This document shows, piece by piece, positions 36,519-45,544 of a DNA stretch of 64,000 nt. The DNA comes from Cognatishimia activa (GTDB lineage: Bacteria; Pseudomonadota; Alphaproteobacteria; Rhodobacterales; Rhodobacteraceae). The first letter of the stretch is position 1. Each line of letters starts with the position of its first letter. Location of the stretch: the NCBI RefSeq assembly GCF_026016445.1, contig NZ_CP096147.1, positions 2,888,501 through 2,952,500 of the forward strand, given 5' to 3'. The notes below the pieces were generated by a model, which saw only the letters and a list, made by a program, of their open reading frames with translations, ran no database searches and had not been told where the DNA came from. The position numbers and the translations under genes are program-made.

Positions 36519-36812
36519 ATGATCAAACCAAATGTGACAATCACCTACTGCACTGGATGCAATTGGCTTTTGCGTGCGGGTTGGTTGGCGCAGGAATTGC
36601 TTTCGACATTTGGCAACGATCTTGGCGGTGTCACACTGGTGCCAGACGATCTCGGCGGTGTTTTCGAAATTCACGTCAACAAGGATCTGATCTGGGAACG
36701 CAAGCGTGACGGCGGCTTCCCGGATGCCAAGACCCTGAAGGCGCGTGTTCGGGATAAGATCGACCCGGACAAAGACTTAGGGCATATTGATCGGCACCCA
36801 CCCACGACTTGA
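36519..36812 (+). CDS. SelT/SelW/SelH-family (Rdx) protein
   Basis: This 97-aa small thioredoxin-fold protein has the redox motif CTGC near the N-terminus (ITYCTGCNWLLRAGWLAQELL) and the family segment GGVFEIHVNKDLIWERKRDGGFPD. The second position of the motif is Cys, not selenocysteine. It starts 11 bp after the LysE-type gene. These proteins are probably involved in redox control; the partner is unknown. I chose the ATG at 36519 because it starts at the family N-terminus. Confidence 0.9.
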   Translation: MIKPNVTITYCTGCNWLLRAGWLAQELLSTFGNDLGGVTLVPDDLGGVFEIHVNKDLIWERKRDGGFPDAKTLKARVRDKIDPDKDLGHIDRHPPTT

Positions 36813-36821
36813 GAGGGGCGC

Positions 36822-37253
36822 ATGGCCACGATCCATGATCTTGAACGCTATCTGATGCCGCAAGAAATGACGCACGCCAAAGCCTTGGCTGAGATGCGCA
36901 GCGGACTGAAGCTGAGCCATTGGATGTGGTGGGAATTTCCGCAATTGCGCAGCCTCGGGAAATCCAAGCGCGCGGTGGATTATGGTCTGAAGGACTTGGA
37001 TGAGGCCACCGAATATCTCGCCCATCCGGTATTGGGGGCACATCTGCTTGAAATGTGTATCGCTCTGATGATGCATCGAGACAAAAGCCCAGAGGCGATT
37101 ATGGGTCCGGTGGACGCGATGAAACTGCGCAGCATGGCGACTTTATTTGCAGCTGTCCCCGGAGCCCCAGCTGTCTTCAGCGATATTCTGACAGTTTTTT
37201 ACGCAGGTGTTGTCTGCCCGAAAACAAAGGCGATTTTGGACGGCAAAGAATAG
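36822..37253 (+). CDS. DUF1810-family protein
   Basis: This 143-aa protein has the sequence pattern of the DUF1810 family (HDLERYL; ALAEMRSGLKLSHWMWWEFPQL; LGKSKRAVDYGL; YLAHPVLGAHLLEM). The function is unknown. There is no signal peptide or membrane segment. It starts 10 bp after the SelW-like gene and is probably in the same transcript as the LysE, SelW and epimerase genes. Confidence 0.9.
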   Translation: MATIHDLERYLMPQEMTHAKALAEMRSGLKLSHWMWWEFPQLRSLGKSKRAVDYGLKDLDEATEYLAHPVLGAHLLEMCIALMMHRDKSPEAIMGPVDAMKLRSMATLFAAVPGAPAVFSDILTVFYAGVVCPKTKAILDGKE

Positions 37254-37298
37254 CGAGCGTGTCTTGCAACTCCCTCCCAAGATCAGCAGATTAGCGCC

Positions 37299-38153
37299 AT
37301 GACAAAGACCCTACTTTCCCTTGGACACGGATTTTCCGCTCAAGCGCTGGCGTCGCTGCTGGTCAAAGACGGCTGGCACGTGATTGGCACAACCCGCAAG
37401 CCTGAGAAGTTCGACAAGTTAAAAGCCGAAGGTGTAGAGCCGCTTTTGTGGCCCTGTGATCTTACGGAAGTCTTGTCCGAAGCCACCCACGTGTTGACCT
37501 CTGCCGGTCCCGACGCCGAGGGTGATCCAATCCTGCGCCTCGCGGGCGATGACATTGCGAAAGCCGCACCTAATTTGGAGTGGGTCGGCTATCTCTCCAC
37601 CACTGGGGTCTATGGCGACCATGATGGTGGTTGGGTGGATGAAGAATCTGATCTAGATCCCGCAACAGTGCGTGGAAAGCGTCGCGTCAAAGCGGAACGT
37701 GAGTGGCTCGATATTCCTGACTTGCCCGTTCATGTGTTTCGCCTTGCGGGCATCTATGGCCCCGGTCGCGGCCCCTTCGCGAAGTTGCGGCGTGGGGTAG
37801 CGCAACGTGTGATCAAGAAGAACCAGGTGTTCTCGCGCATCCATGTCGATGACATTGCACAGGTTGTGAAGGCTTCGATCGACAAGCCCAATCCGGGACG
37901 GGTTTATAACGTCTGCGATGACGACCCGCAGCCGCCGGAAGTTGTGATTGAATATGCTGCAGAGCTTTTGGGCATGGCGCCCCCGCCAGCGGTTCCTTTT
38001 GAAGAGGCTGACATGAGCCCGATGGCGCGCAGTTTTTATTCAGACAGCAAACGTGTGCGCAATGATCGCATCAAAAACGAGCTTGGTGTGAAGCTGCTCT
38101 ATCCGGATTACAAATCCGCACTTCATGCCCTGCGGGATGCTGAGAATTCTTAA
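37299..38153 (+). CDS. NAD-dependent epimerase/dehydratase-family protein (YeeZ-like)
   Basis: This 284-aa atypical SDR protein starts with [15 protein letters not shown], a variant of the Gly-rich nucleotide loop. It has a later [19 protein letters not shown] segment (YeeZ-like) and [14 protein letters not shown]. The classical YxxxK catalytic pair is not clear. The substrate is unknown. It is 45 bp downstream of the DUF1810 gene. Its stop shares TTAA with the convergent dxs gene. Confidence 0.88.
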   Translation: MTKTLLSLGHGFSAQALASLLVKDGWHVIGTTRKPEKFDKLKAEGVEPLLWPCDLTEVLSEATHVLTSAGPDAEGDPILRLAGDDIAKAAPNLEWVGYLSTTGVYGDHDGGWVDEESDLDPATVRGKRRVKAEREWLDIPDLPVHVFRLAGIYGPGRGPFAKLRRGVAQRVIKKNQVFSRIHVDDIAQVVKASIDKPNPGRVYNVCDDDPQPPEVVIEYAAELLGMAPPPAVPFEEADMSPMARSFYSDSKRVRNDRIKNELGVKLLYPDYKSALHALRDAENS

Positions 38154-40078
38154 GCGCTTTGGCTGCCGATCTGGGCAATGCCCAGTGCCCCTAAGACCTT
38201 CGCTTCGATGTGCTTAGCTGTCAGTTCGGCGGTGTCATACATTTGCGCAGGGGAAGCCTGATCGATAAAGACATCCGGTAGAACCATGGATCGGAACTTG
38301 AGGCCGTGATCAAAGATCGCCTCATCCGACAAGAGCTGCGCAACATGAGAGCCGAACCCGCCAACAGCACCTTCTTCGATGGTGATCAGCGCCTCGTGCG
38401 ACCGTGCTGCCTCCAAAATCAGATCACGATCCAGTGGTTTGGCAAACCGTGCATCGATGATGGTCGGGGTGATGCCCTTTGCACTGAGCGCTTCAGCGGC
38501 TTTTCGGACCTCTTCCAATCGCGTGCCGAGAGAGATCAGTGCAACGCGTTGGCCTTCTTGGATGACGCGGCCTTTGCCGATCTCAAGAACTTCGCCCTTT
38601 TCTTGCATTTCAACGCCAACACCCTCGCCACGCGGGTAACGGAAGGCGATTGGCCCGTCATCGTAAGCAGCAGCCGTTGCGATCATATGTTTGAGCTCGG
38701 CTTCATCCGCAGCGGCCATGACAACCATGCCTGGAAGGTTCCCCAAATAAGCAATGTCAAAGCTTCCGGCGTGGGTCGCACCATCAGCTCCGACAAGCCC
38801 TGCACGGTCGATGGCAAAGCGCACCGGCAGGCCTTGGATGGCCACGTCGTGCACTACTTGGTCGTAGCCACGCTGCAGGAAGGTCGAATAGATGGCGCAG
38901 AAAGGTTTCATACCTCCGGCCGCCAGAGCCGCTGCAAAAGTCACACCGTGCTGTTCGGCGATGGCGACGTCAAAGAACCGGCTTGGATAGCGTTTTTCAA
39001 AAAGACCGAGCCCTGTGCCGTCCGGCATGGCTGCGGTGATGGCGACGATCTTGTCGTCTTCGGCAGCCATCTCGACCAGAGTTTGGCCAAAAACAGACGA
39101 ATAGCTTGGCGCATTTGAAGGCGCCTTAGATTGCTCACCCGTGATGACGTCAAACTTCGCTGTGGCGTGCCATTTGTCGTGTGAATTTTCGGCAGGCGCG
39201 TAGCCTTTGCCCTTTTGCGTGACAACATGCATCAGGATCGGACCGGTCGCGCGCTCATGGGCCGCGCGCAGGACTGGAAGCAGCTGGTCTAAGTCGTGCC
39301 CGTCGATCGGGCCGAGGTAGCTGATGCCAAGCGCTTCAAAGAGGTTTCCGCCTAGCGTCATGCCTTTCAGAACTTCGCTCGCGCGTTTGGCACCTTCACG
39401 CAGAGGTCCGGGCAAGAAGGAGACTGCGCCGCGTGCAGCGGCTTGCAAGTCTTGGAATGAATCCCCTGCATAAAGCCGCGACAGATAGGATGACATCGCT
39501 CCAACTGGGGGCGCAATCGACATCTCGTTGTCGTTCAGGATGATGAACATCCGGCGATCAAGGCCGCCTGCATTGTTGAGCGCCTCATAGGCCATGCCCG
39601 CACTCATCGCGCCATCGCCGATCACGGCAACTACGTCACCTATGCCACCTTCGGCAGTGCCGCCCAAATCACGTGCAACCGCAAACCCAAGGGCTGCGGA
39701 AATCGATGTAGAGCTATGGGCCGTGCCAAATGGGTCAAAAACGGATTCAGAGCGTTTGGTGAAACCGCTCAATCCGTCTTTCTGGCGTAGCGTACGAATG
39801 CGGTCCCGGCGACCAGTCAGGATTTTGTGCGGATAGGCTTGGTGCCCGACATCCCAGACGATCTTGTCCTTGGGGGCGTCAAACACGGCGTGCAGGGCTA
39901 CAGTCAGTTCGACAACACCAAGGCCTGCGCCCAGATGGCCGCCGGTTTCAGACACAGCCGAGATGGTCTCCAAACGCAGCTCGTGCGCCAGCTGGGTCAG
40001 CTGGGCATCAGAAAGCTTCTTGAGGTCCTCGGGCTTGTTGACCCGGTCCAGCAGAGGTGTGTCGGGTCGAACCGTCAT
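38150..40078 (-). CDS. dxs: 1-deoxy-D-xylulose-5-phosphate synthase
   Basis: This 642-aa DXS joins pyruvate and glyceraldehyde 3-phosphate in the first step of the MEP isoprenoid pathway. The thiamine diphosphate motif ([20 protein letters not shown] near residue 150), the substrate-binding [13 protein letters not shown] and the transketolase C-terminal domains are all present. The N-terminus ([17 protein letters not shown]) is normal. It is the last gene of the leftward deacetylase-xseB-ispA-dxs unit, a gene order common in photosynthetic and related Rhodobacteraceae. Confidence 0.97.
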   Translation of the reverse strand: MTVRPDTPLLDRVNKPEDLKKLSDAQLTQLAHELRLETISAVSETGGHLGAGLGVVELTVALHAVFDAPKDKIVWDVGHQAYPHKILTGRRDRIRTLRQKDGLSGFTKRSESVFDPFGTAHSSTSISAALGFAVARDLGGTAEGGIGDVVAVIGDGAMSAGMAYEALNNAGGLDRRMFIILNDNEMSIAPPVGAMSSYLSRLYAGDSFQDLQAAARGAVSFLPGPLREGAKRASEVLKGMTLGGNLFEALGISYLGPIDGHDLDQLLPVLRAAHERATGPILMHVVTQKGKGYAPAENSHDKWHATAKFDVITGEQSKAPSNAPSYSSVFGQTLVEMAAEDDKIVAITAAMPDGTGLGLFEKRYPSRFFDVAIAEQHGVTFAAALAAGGMKPFCAIYSTFLQRGYDQVVHDVAIQGLPVRFAIDRAGLVGADGATHAGSFDIAYLGNLPGMVVMAAADEAELKHMIATAAAYDDGPIAFRYPRGEGVGVEMQEKGEVLEIGKGRVIQEGQRVALISLGTRLEEVRKAAEALSAKGITPTIIDARFAKPLDRDLILEAARSHEALITIEEGAVGGFGSHVAQLLSDEAIFDHGLKFRSMVLPDVFIDQASPAQMYDTAELTAKHIEAKVLGALGIAQIGSQSA

Positions 40079-40090
40079 GGCATCCCTATT

Positions 40091-40960
40091 CTACTTGTCC
40101 CGCGCGATCACGAATCGCGCAACGTCCCGTAGTATATCCGCTTCGCTGCCAAAGGGGTCCAAAGCAGCGCAGCTTTGGTCGATAAGCTCTTTCGCGCGAT
40201 TTTTGGCAGTCTCCAAACCCAGCAGCGACACGAAGGTGGCTTTGCCAGCATCGGCATCTTTGCCGACCGCTTTGCCGACAGTTTCTGCGTCGCCTTCGAT
40301 ATCTAGAACGTCGTCCCAAATCTGGAACGCAAGACCCAAGCCTTTGGCATATTCTGCCCAGGGAGCTGTGTCAGCTTGTGCTATACGGGCACCCGCCATG
40401 GCGGACCAACCAAAAAGTGCGCCGGTCTTACCTTCTTGCAGCTCGGTAATCTGTTCCAATGTGAATGGTGTTTCAGATGTCTCAGCCGCCATATCAAGCG
40501 CCTGTCCCAGAACCATGCCCTGCGCGCCAGCAGCACGCGCCAGTGTCAGTGCAAGTTCAGCGCGTACCTCTGCTTTTGGCGAGCATTGCTCGTTTGAAGC
40601 CAATTCAAATGCGAGAGATTGCAGAGCGTCCCCGGCCAGAACAGCGGTTTCTTCGTTCCACTTTACGTGGACGGTCGGTTGGCCCCGGCGCATGTCATCG
40701 TCATCCATGCACGGCAGATCATCATGCACCAGTGAATAGGCATGCATGGCCTCAATCGCAGCCGCTGGCCAAATCGCCTGATCTGCTGAAATGCCATGCA
40801 GGCGCGCGCTTTCCAGTACCAGAAAGGCCCGCAGGCGTTTGCCGCCGTGGCTGGCATAGCGCATCGCCTGAACGACTGGCATTTCGCCCATCGGAACCAT
40901 CACAGAATCCAGATGCAGCTGCACCTGCGCCGCGCATTCCATCAACCGGTTTTTGAACAT
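40091..40960 (-). CDS. ispA: Polyprenyl (farnesyl) diphosphate synthase
   Basis: This 289-aa IspA-type synthase has two Asp-rich motifs, DDLPCMDDDD (first, near residue 79) and DDVLD (second, near 217). GGKRLRAFLVLES marks the pyrophosphate-binding segment. The residues before the first motif (VHDDLP) fit a short-chain (C15) product. It lies 12 bp before dxs and 1 bp after xseB in a shared operon, so the same transcript supplies DXS and the prenyl chain elongating enzyme. Confidence 0.95.
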   Translation of the reverse strand: MFKNRLMECAAQVQLHLDSVMVPMGEMPVVQAMRYASHGGKRLRAFLVLESARLHGISADQAIWPAAAIEAMHAYSLVHDDLPCMDDDDMRRGQPTVHVKWNEETAVLAGDALQSLAFELASNEQCSPKAEVRAELALTLARAAGAQGMVLGQALDMAAETSETPFTLEQITELQEGKTGALFGWSAMAGARIAQADTAPWAEYAKGLGLAFQIWDDVLDIEGDAETVGKAVGKDADAGKATFVSLLGLETAKNRAKELIDQSCAALDPFGSEADILRDVARFVIARDK

Positions 40961-40961
40961 T

Positions 40962-41204
40962 TTAGAGACCTTCGACCGGCTTCAACCCATTGGGTTCGCC
41001 ATTTGCATCCAGAGTGATGGCAGCCACTTTTTCTTCGGCTTCCTTCAGCTTGGCTTCGCAGCGCGCTTTCAATTCTGCACCGCGTTCATAAAGCTTGATG
41101 GAATCTTCCAGCGCCACATCGCCGCGTTCCAGCTTGTTCACAACTTGCTCCAGCTCGGCCATCGCCGCTTCGAAGCTCATTTCAGCAACAGGCGTCTCGC
41201 TCAT
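40962..41204 (-). CDS. xseB: Exodeoxyribonuclease VII small subunit
   Basis: This 80-aa XseB has the family sequence MSFEAAMAELEQVVNKLERGDVALEDSIKLYERG. It partners XseA in degrading single-stranded DNA; xseA is not in the window. The stop lies 1 bp before the ispA start, and its ATG overlaps the upstream deacetylase-family stop by 4 bp. A conserved coupling of xseB with ispA is known in many proteobacteria. Confidence 0.95.
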   Translation of the reverse strand: MSETPVAEMSFEAAMAELEQVVNKLERGDVALEDSIKLYERGAELKARCEAKLKEAEEKVAAITLDANGEPNGLKPVEGL

Positions 41205-42130
41205 GCGCTTTTCTCCATCAAAACTTTAACATGGGCAGCCACAGAGGCCGCCAGAGCTGTCAGATCATATCCGCCCTCAAGAGTCGAGACAACGCGCCCC
41301 TCGCAGTGCTTGGACGCAAGGTCGCAGAGCTTCTCGGTCAACCAGGCGAAATCTTCTGTTTGCCAATTCAGATTAGCCAATGGGTCAGCCATATGGGCGT
41401 CAAATCCGGCAGAGATCAGGATCAGTTCCGGCGCGTAGCGGTCAATGGCTGGGAAAATCTCGTTTTCATAAACGCGACGCATGTCTTGGCCACCCGAGTG
41501 CGGATCAAGCGGGAAGTTCCAGATGTTGTTGTGACCACCAGTTTCATTTTCGTGTCCTGATCCCGGCCAAAGAGGGCTTTGGTGGCTTGAGAAGAACTGT
41601 ACTCGGGGTTCGTTCCACAGGAGCGCCTGCGTGCCGTTGCCATGGTGAACGTCAAAATCCACGATGGTCACACGTTCCAAACCATGCCGTTCCATCGCGT
41701 GTTTTGCGGCAATCGCGACATTCCCAAACAAGCAGAAGCCCATGGGTGTGGATTGCTCCGCATGGTGACCTGGTGGGCGACATCCCACAAAAGCGTTTTT
41801 GACATCGCCAGCCATCACCGCATCCACCGCAGCGACATTTGCCCCAACTGCGCGACGGGCGGCTAACAGGCTGCCGGGCGACATATGTGTGTCTGCATCC
41901 AGCGAACGCCAACCCTCCTTGGGGGCGGCCGCTGTGACCATTTCCAGATAGTCCTGAGGGTGGCAAAGAAGAATGTCTTCGTCCTGACATTCAGGGGCTT
42001 CTCGGCGCTCAAGCTGAGGAAACCCAGCAAGGGCGGCATTGATGTGTTCGAGCCGCGCAACTTGCTCTGGGTGGCCCGCTGGCGTTACGTGGTCAAGACA
42101 ATCGGAATGTGTGTAAAGTGCAGTGGTCAT
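41201..42130 (-). CDS. Histone-deacetylase-family hydrolase (acetoin utilization/acetylpolyamine type)
   Basis: This roughly 309-aa class II HDAC-like Zn hydrolase has the motifs RPPGHHAEQSTPMGFCLFGN (tandem catalytic His), VDFDVHHGNGTQ (Zn-binding Asp and His) and SAGFDAHMADPL (Zn-binding Asp). The substrate in bacteria is usually an acetylated polyamine or small amine. I chose the ATG at 42130 (MTTALYTHSDCL); an ATG at 42139 or TTG at 42142 would add 3-4 residues. It overlaps xseB by 4 bp. Confidence 0.93.
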   Translation of the reverse strand: MTTALYTHSDCLDHVTPAGHPEQVARLEHINAALAGFPQLERREAPECQDEDILLCHPQDYLEMVTAAAPKEGWRSLDADTHMSPGSLLAARRAVGANVAAVDAVMAGDVKNAFVGCRPPGHHAEQSTPMGFCLFGNVAIAAKHAMERHGLERVTIVDFDVHHGNGTQALLWNEPRVQFFSSHQSPLWPGSGHENETGGHNNIWNFPLDPHSGGQDMRRVYENEIFPAIDRYAPELILISAGFDAHMADPLANLNWQTEDFAWLTEKLCDLASKHCEGRVVSTLEGGYDLTALAASVAAHVKVLMEKSA

Positions 42131-42177
42131 GGGCGGCATCAAAGCCGCATCTTTGTCGCCGAAGCAAGGATTGAATT

Positions 42178-42714
42178 ATGAGAATATTGTCGCTCTTTCT
42201 GATTTTCCTCGCAGGGCCTGCTTTGGCGGAAATGCAAATGAAGCTGTCATCGGACTTGAATGGCAATGGCGTTTCGGAAGTCTACGAATTGTTGGTCGAC
42301 GACGAGAATATCGTAACGCTGCAAATCACCGAAGACGGGACGGCGACCATCGAAGCCGTCGATATTGTTTGGAAAGGCGGGCTTTACGGACAAGAGCCGG
42401 GGCTGGAGCTGGCGCCAAACGGGTCTGTACGAGTGATTTCGCAAAACGAGGGCTGTTGTCGGCATCGTTGGCGGCAAACCCTGACCTTGGCTTACCGCAA
42501 AGAGGCATTCCGCGTCGCAGGTGTTACCTATCAGTGGCGCGATACGCTTGACTTGGAGGCCTACGGCACTTGTGATGTGAACTTACTGACCGGCAAAGGC
42601 GTCACCGAATTGGGTGAACAGGCTCCCAAATGGTTCCGCGTTCCGGTCGGTGCTCCGAAAGTTACCGATTGGTCACTTGATGCGTCCTTGCCTGACGCCT
42701 GTGAGATCAGCTGA
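42178..42714 (+). CDS. Secreted protein of unknown function
   Basis: This 178-aa protein has a signal peptide (MRILSLFLIFLAGPALAE). The mature part begins with DLNGNGVSEVYELLVDD, which resembles a calcium-binding EF-hand/VCBS-type loop (DLNGNGVSE). It contains a Cys pair (EGCCRHRW) and two further Cys (GTCDVN; LPDACEIS), possibly forming disulfides in the periplasm. I do not recognise a family. It is divergent from the deacetylase gene and converges with petR with a 3-bp gap. Confidence 0.75.
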   Translation: MRILSLFLIFLAGPALAEMQMKLSSDLNGNGVSEVYELLVDDENIVTLQITEDGTATIEAVDIVWKGGLYGQEPGLELAPNGSVRVISQNEGCCRHRWRQTLTLAYRKEAFRVAGVTYQWRDTLDLEAYGTCDVNLLTGKGVTELGEQAPKWFRVPVGAPKVTDWSLDASLPDACEIS

Positions 42715-42717
42715 GCG

Positions 42718-43416
42718 TTAGTCTGGTGCGAGCATGTAGCCCGCGCCGCGTACGGTTTGCAGGTACCGTGGTTGTTTCGGGTCTGTTTCTATCTTCCGGC
42801 GCAGGCGCGTGATCTGAACATCCACAGCGCGTTCCTGAGCCTGACCACGGTCGCGACCGAGGTCTTCAACAAGCTTCGCCCGGCTGATCGGTTCGCCCGG
42901 GGTGGCCGAGAATATCTTCATCAACTGGCTTTCCGTGGCGGTCAAACGCACGAGGTCTTCGCCCTGCCACATCTCACCGCGCTCGATGTCATATCGGATC
43001 GGGCCGAGGATCAGGAACTTCGGTGTGGTGTCAACATCACCAGCATCCGGCACACGACGTAGGATTGCGTTGATGCGCAACAGTAGTTCTTTGGGTTCGA
43101 ACGGTTTGGAGAGGTAGTCATCGGCGCCAGCTTCTAAACCTGCAATCCGATCTTCGGTTTCACCCTTGGCGGTTAGCAGCATGATCGGTGTTGCCGAGGT
43201 TTCACGGATGGCCTTTGTCAGGCTTACGCCATCCTCACCCGGCATCATCACATCGAGCACGATCATGTCGAAATCAAGCCCTTCTAGGATGCGGCGTGCA
43301 TGTGCTGCATCCCGTGCCGCGGAGACCAAAAACCCATTTCGGATCAGGAATTTCTGCAGCAGGCCACGAATGCGTTCGTCATCATCAACGATTAAAAGAT
43401 GCGGTTGTAGATCCAT
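42718..43416 (-). CDS. petR: Response regulator PetR (OmpR family)
   Basis: This 232-aa response regulator has a receiver domain with acidic triad VDDDE, phospho-acceptor Asp55 (MIVLDVMMPG) and Lys in YLSKPFEPKEL. An OmpR-type winged helix (RLTATESQLMKIFS; VDVQITRLRRKIE; LQTVRGAGYML) follows. It matches PetR, described in Rhodobacter capsulatus upstream of the cytochrome bc1 genes. The start codon overlaps the petP stop (TGATG). No kinase gene is adjacent. The bc1 genes themselves are not in this window. Confidence 0.9.
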   Translation of the reverse strand: MDLQPHLLIVDDDERIRGLLQKFLIRNGFLVSAARDAAHARRILEGLDFDMIVLDVMMPGEDGVSLTKAIRETSATPIMLLTAKGETEDRIAGLEAGADDYLSKPFEPKELLLRINAILRRVPDAGDVDTTPKFLILGPIRYDIERGEMWQGEDLVRLTATESQLMKIFSATPGEPISRAKLVEDLGRDRGQAQERAVDVQITRLRRKIETDPKQPRYLQTVRGAGYMLAPD

Positions 43417-43910
43417 CAGGAGTTCCCTTCCCGCAGAGATTGGTATTTGCGGTGCAGCTCATTATCCATCATCGCTTCAAGCACTTTGCGGAAGCCAGCA
43501 ACAGCTTCAGGGCCAGCCTCGCGATAGGTGGCGCGCATACGCGTGCGCTGGGCGTCAGAGAGACGAACCTCTAGCGCGGTGCCCGCCTCCGTTAAAAAGA
43601 GGTTTCTTTCCCGCTTGTCGATCTTGCCAACCCGGCTTTCAACAAGTCCGTCTTCAATCAAAGTACGAAGTACGCGGTTGAGAGACTGCTTGGTTACCCC
43701 AAGAATTTCCAAAAGATTTGTCACAGTCGTGCCGGGTGCGCGATTGATGAAGTGGATTGCGCGGTGGTGAGCACGTCCGTAGGCCATGGTCGCAAGAATT
43801 CGATCAGGCTCTGTGGTTAGGCCCCGATAGGCAAAATACATGGCTTCAATGCCTTGCCGTATCTGCTCATCTGTCAGAAACAGCCTTTCGCTGCCAAATG
43901 GCTCACCCAT
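43416..43910 (-). CDS. petP: MarR-family transcriptional regulator PetP
   Basis: This 164-aa MarR-family protein has winged-helix core segments (TTVTNLLEILGVTKQSLNRVLRTLIEDGLVESRVG) and the wing (KRERNLFLTEAG). Together with petR it forms the PetP-PetR pair of Rhodobacteraceae, implicated in growth and in redox and cytochrome control. Translation is coupled to petR by a 1-bp overlap. The 166-bp gap to ilvE is divergent. Confidence 0.88.
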   Translation of the reverse strand: MGEPFGSERLFLTDEQIRQGIEAMYFAYRGLTTEPDRILATMAYGRAHHRAIHFINRAPGTTVTNLLEILGVTKQSLNRVLRTLIEDGLVESRVGKIDKRERNLFLTEAGTALEVRLSDAQRTRMRATYREAGPEAVAGFRKVLEAMMDNELHRKYQSLREGNS

Positions 43911-44076
43911 GTTACAATACCCGCTCGCTGGTTTTGTCCTTTAGCGTTCACATTAAGTCAGCCTTGTTGACACTCCAAGAGTGAATTGGTAGCGAATGCC
44001 AGTTTCTGCGTAACTATGTGACCGGATCGGCCCTAAGTTGCGCAACATTTGGAATTCTGAGACAAGAAGGTGGACC

Positions 44077-44946
44077 ATGGCAGGTTCTTACGACGATCGC
44101 GACGGTAAGATTTGGTTGGATGGCAAACTGGTGGAATGGCGTGAGGCCAATGTCCATATTTTGACCCATGCGCTGCACTATGCGAGTTCGGTATTTGAAG
44201 GCGAGCGTGCGTACAATGGAAAGATTTTCAAGAGCGTTGAACATTCTGAGCGCCTTTTGAAATCTGGCGAGCTTTTGGACATGCCGATCCCCTACACTGT
44301 GGAAGAGATCGAACAGGCCAAATACGACGCGCTGGAGGCCAATGGCTTCAAAGACGCCTATGTGCGCGTTGTTGCATGGCGTGGTGCGGGTGAGGACATG
44401 GGTGTTGCGTCTTCCAAAAATCCGGTTCGCATGGCTGTGGCTTGCTGGGAATGGGGTGCCTATTACGGCGACGCCAAGATGAAGGGTGCGAAACTCGACA
44501 TCGCCAAGTGGAAACGCCCAAGCCCGGAAACCATCCCAACAGCTGCAAAAGCAGCGGGTCTTTACATGATCTGCACCATGTCCAAACATGCGGCAGAAGC
44601 CAAAGGCTGCTCTGACGCGCTGTTTTATGACTATCGCGGCTATGTTGCCGAGGCGACCGGTGCAAACGTCTTCTTTGTGAAAGACGGTGAGGTACACACC
44701 CCAATTCCTGACGCGATCCTGAACGGTATCACGCGTCAGACCATCATTCAGATGCTGAAAGACAAAGGCATCACCGTGAACGAGCGTCACATTATGCCTG
44801 AAGAACTCGCGAGCTTCGAACAGTGCTGGTTGACCGGTACTGCAGCAGAGGTGACCCCGGTCGGTCAAATCGGTGATTACACCTTTGAAGTTGGTGATAT
44901 CACGCGCGATGTCGCAGAAAGCTATGAAGCGCTTGTTCGCGCTTAA
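44077..44946 (+). CDS. ilvE: Branched-chain amino acid aminotransferase
   Basis: This 289-aa PLP-dependent class IV aminotransferase makes or breaks leucine, isoleucine and valine. The N-terminal stretch (WREANVHILTHALHYASSVFEGERAY) and the phosphate-binding loop EATGANVFFVKDG are diagnostic, and the PLP Lys is in the IAKWKRPSPE region near residue 149. I chose the ATG at 44077, preceded by AGAAGGTGG; an upstream start would add 13 residues. It is a single-gene unit with a terminator, divergent from petP. Confidence 0.95.
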   Translation: MAGSYDDRDGKIWLDGKLVEWREANVHILTHALHYASSVFEGERAYNGKIFKSVEHSERLLKSGELLDMPIPYTVEEIEQAKYDALEANGFKDAYVRVVAWRGAGEDMGVASSKNPVRMAVACWEWGAYYGDAKMKGAKLDIAKWKRPSPETIPTAAKAAGLYMICTMSKHAAEAKGCSDALFYDYRGYVAEATGANVFFVKDGEVHTPIPDAILNGITRQTIIQMLKDKGITVNERHIMPEELASFEQCWLTGTAAEVTPVGQIGDYTFEVGDITRDVAESYEALVRA

Positions 44947-44966
44947 GCTTTCTGAATACCATTATT

Positions 44967-44995
44967 AAAAGCGGGGCCAAATGGTCCCGCTTTTT
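44967..44995. terminator. Bidirectional intrinsic terminator between ilvE and ohr
   Basis: AAAAGCGGGGCC, loop AAAT and GGTCCCGCTTTTT form a strong stem with a run of T on the plus strand and A residues that become T on the minus strand. It lies 21 bp after ilvE and 12 bp after the ohr stop, so it can end both transcripts. Confidence 0.9.
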
Positions 44996-45006
44996 AATTT
45001 GAATAC

Positions 45007-45435
45007 TTAGACGATAGATGTCGTCACTTCGATATTGCCGTTAACCGCGTGGGAATAGGGGCAAATCGTGTGACCGGCGTCCACTGTACGCTGAGCTTCA
45101 TCGCGATTCACTCCAGGTAGCCTTACTTCTAGTGCAACAACCAGCCCAAACCCTTTGTCTTCGCGGGCGCCGATACCAACGGTGGCCTTGACTGTGGCGT
45201 CTTCAGGAACCTTTGCCAGGGTCTTGTCTTGCGTGGTTGCAAACTTCATCGCGCCGATAAAACAAGCCGCGTAACCTGCTGCAAAGAGTTGTTCAGGATT
45301 ATTGCCCTTACCGGTCCCACCAAGCTCGGTTGGGGCGGCCAAAGTGACTTCAAAACTTCCATCTTCCGTGCGTGCGCTGCCGTCGCGGCCACCGGTCGCA
45401 ATGGCTGAAGTTTGATAAGCTGGTGTAATTGCCAT
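45007..45435 (-). CDS. ohr: Organic hydroperoxide resistance protein
   Basis: This 142-aa Ohr/OsmC-family peroxidase has two catalytic Cys, Cys58 (AACFIGAMKFA) and Cys125 (HTICPYSHAV), and the Arg-containing N-terminal segment (ATGGRDG). It reduces fatty acid and other organic peroxides using lipoyl thiols. I chose the ATG at 45435 because the family begins there (MAITPAYQTSAIA); the extra 5 residues upstream overlap the operator region. It is divergent from ohrR, with two operators between them. Confidence 0.95.
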   Translation of the reverse strand: MAITPAYQTSAIATGGRDGSARTEDGSFEVTLAAPTELGGTGKGNNPEQLFAAGYAACFIGAMKFATTQDKTLAKVPEDATVKATVGIGAREDKGFGLVVALEVRLPGVNRDEAQRTVDAGHTICPYSHAVNGNIEVTTSIV

Positions 45436-45462
45436 TCTATATTCCTTCATATCGGAGGCGAT

Positions 45463-45480
45463 TATATCGTGTGCGATATA
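45463..45480. promoter_or_regulatory. OhrR operator, ohr-proximal copy
   Basis: TATATCG-TGTG-CGATATA is a perfect 7-bp inverted repeat with a 4-base spacer. It starts 28 bp upstream of the ohr start codon, so an OhrR dimer bound there would block the ohr promoter. The form resembles the AT-rich palindromes bound by OhrR proteins. Confidence 0.75.
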
Positions 45481-45516
45481 AATACCCTCATATCGAACTT
45501 GTCAACCGCTTGCGAT

Positions 45517-45534
45517 TAACTCGTGCGCGATCTA
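45517..45534. promoter_or_regulatory. OhrR operator, ohrR-proximal copy
   Basis: TAACTCG-TGCG-CGATCTA matches the first operator at most positions, including the central TCG/CGA half-sites with a 4-base spacer. It ends 11 bp before the ohrR start codon, as expected for autoregulation. It is less symmetrical than the first copy. Confidence 0.65.
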
Positions 45535-45544
45535 AACTAAATTC

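Noticed and set aside
36519..36812. Selenoprotein
   Set aside because: The redox motif is CTGC with no in-frame TGA and no selenocysteine insertion signal.
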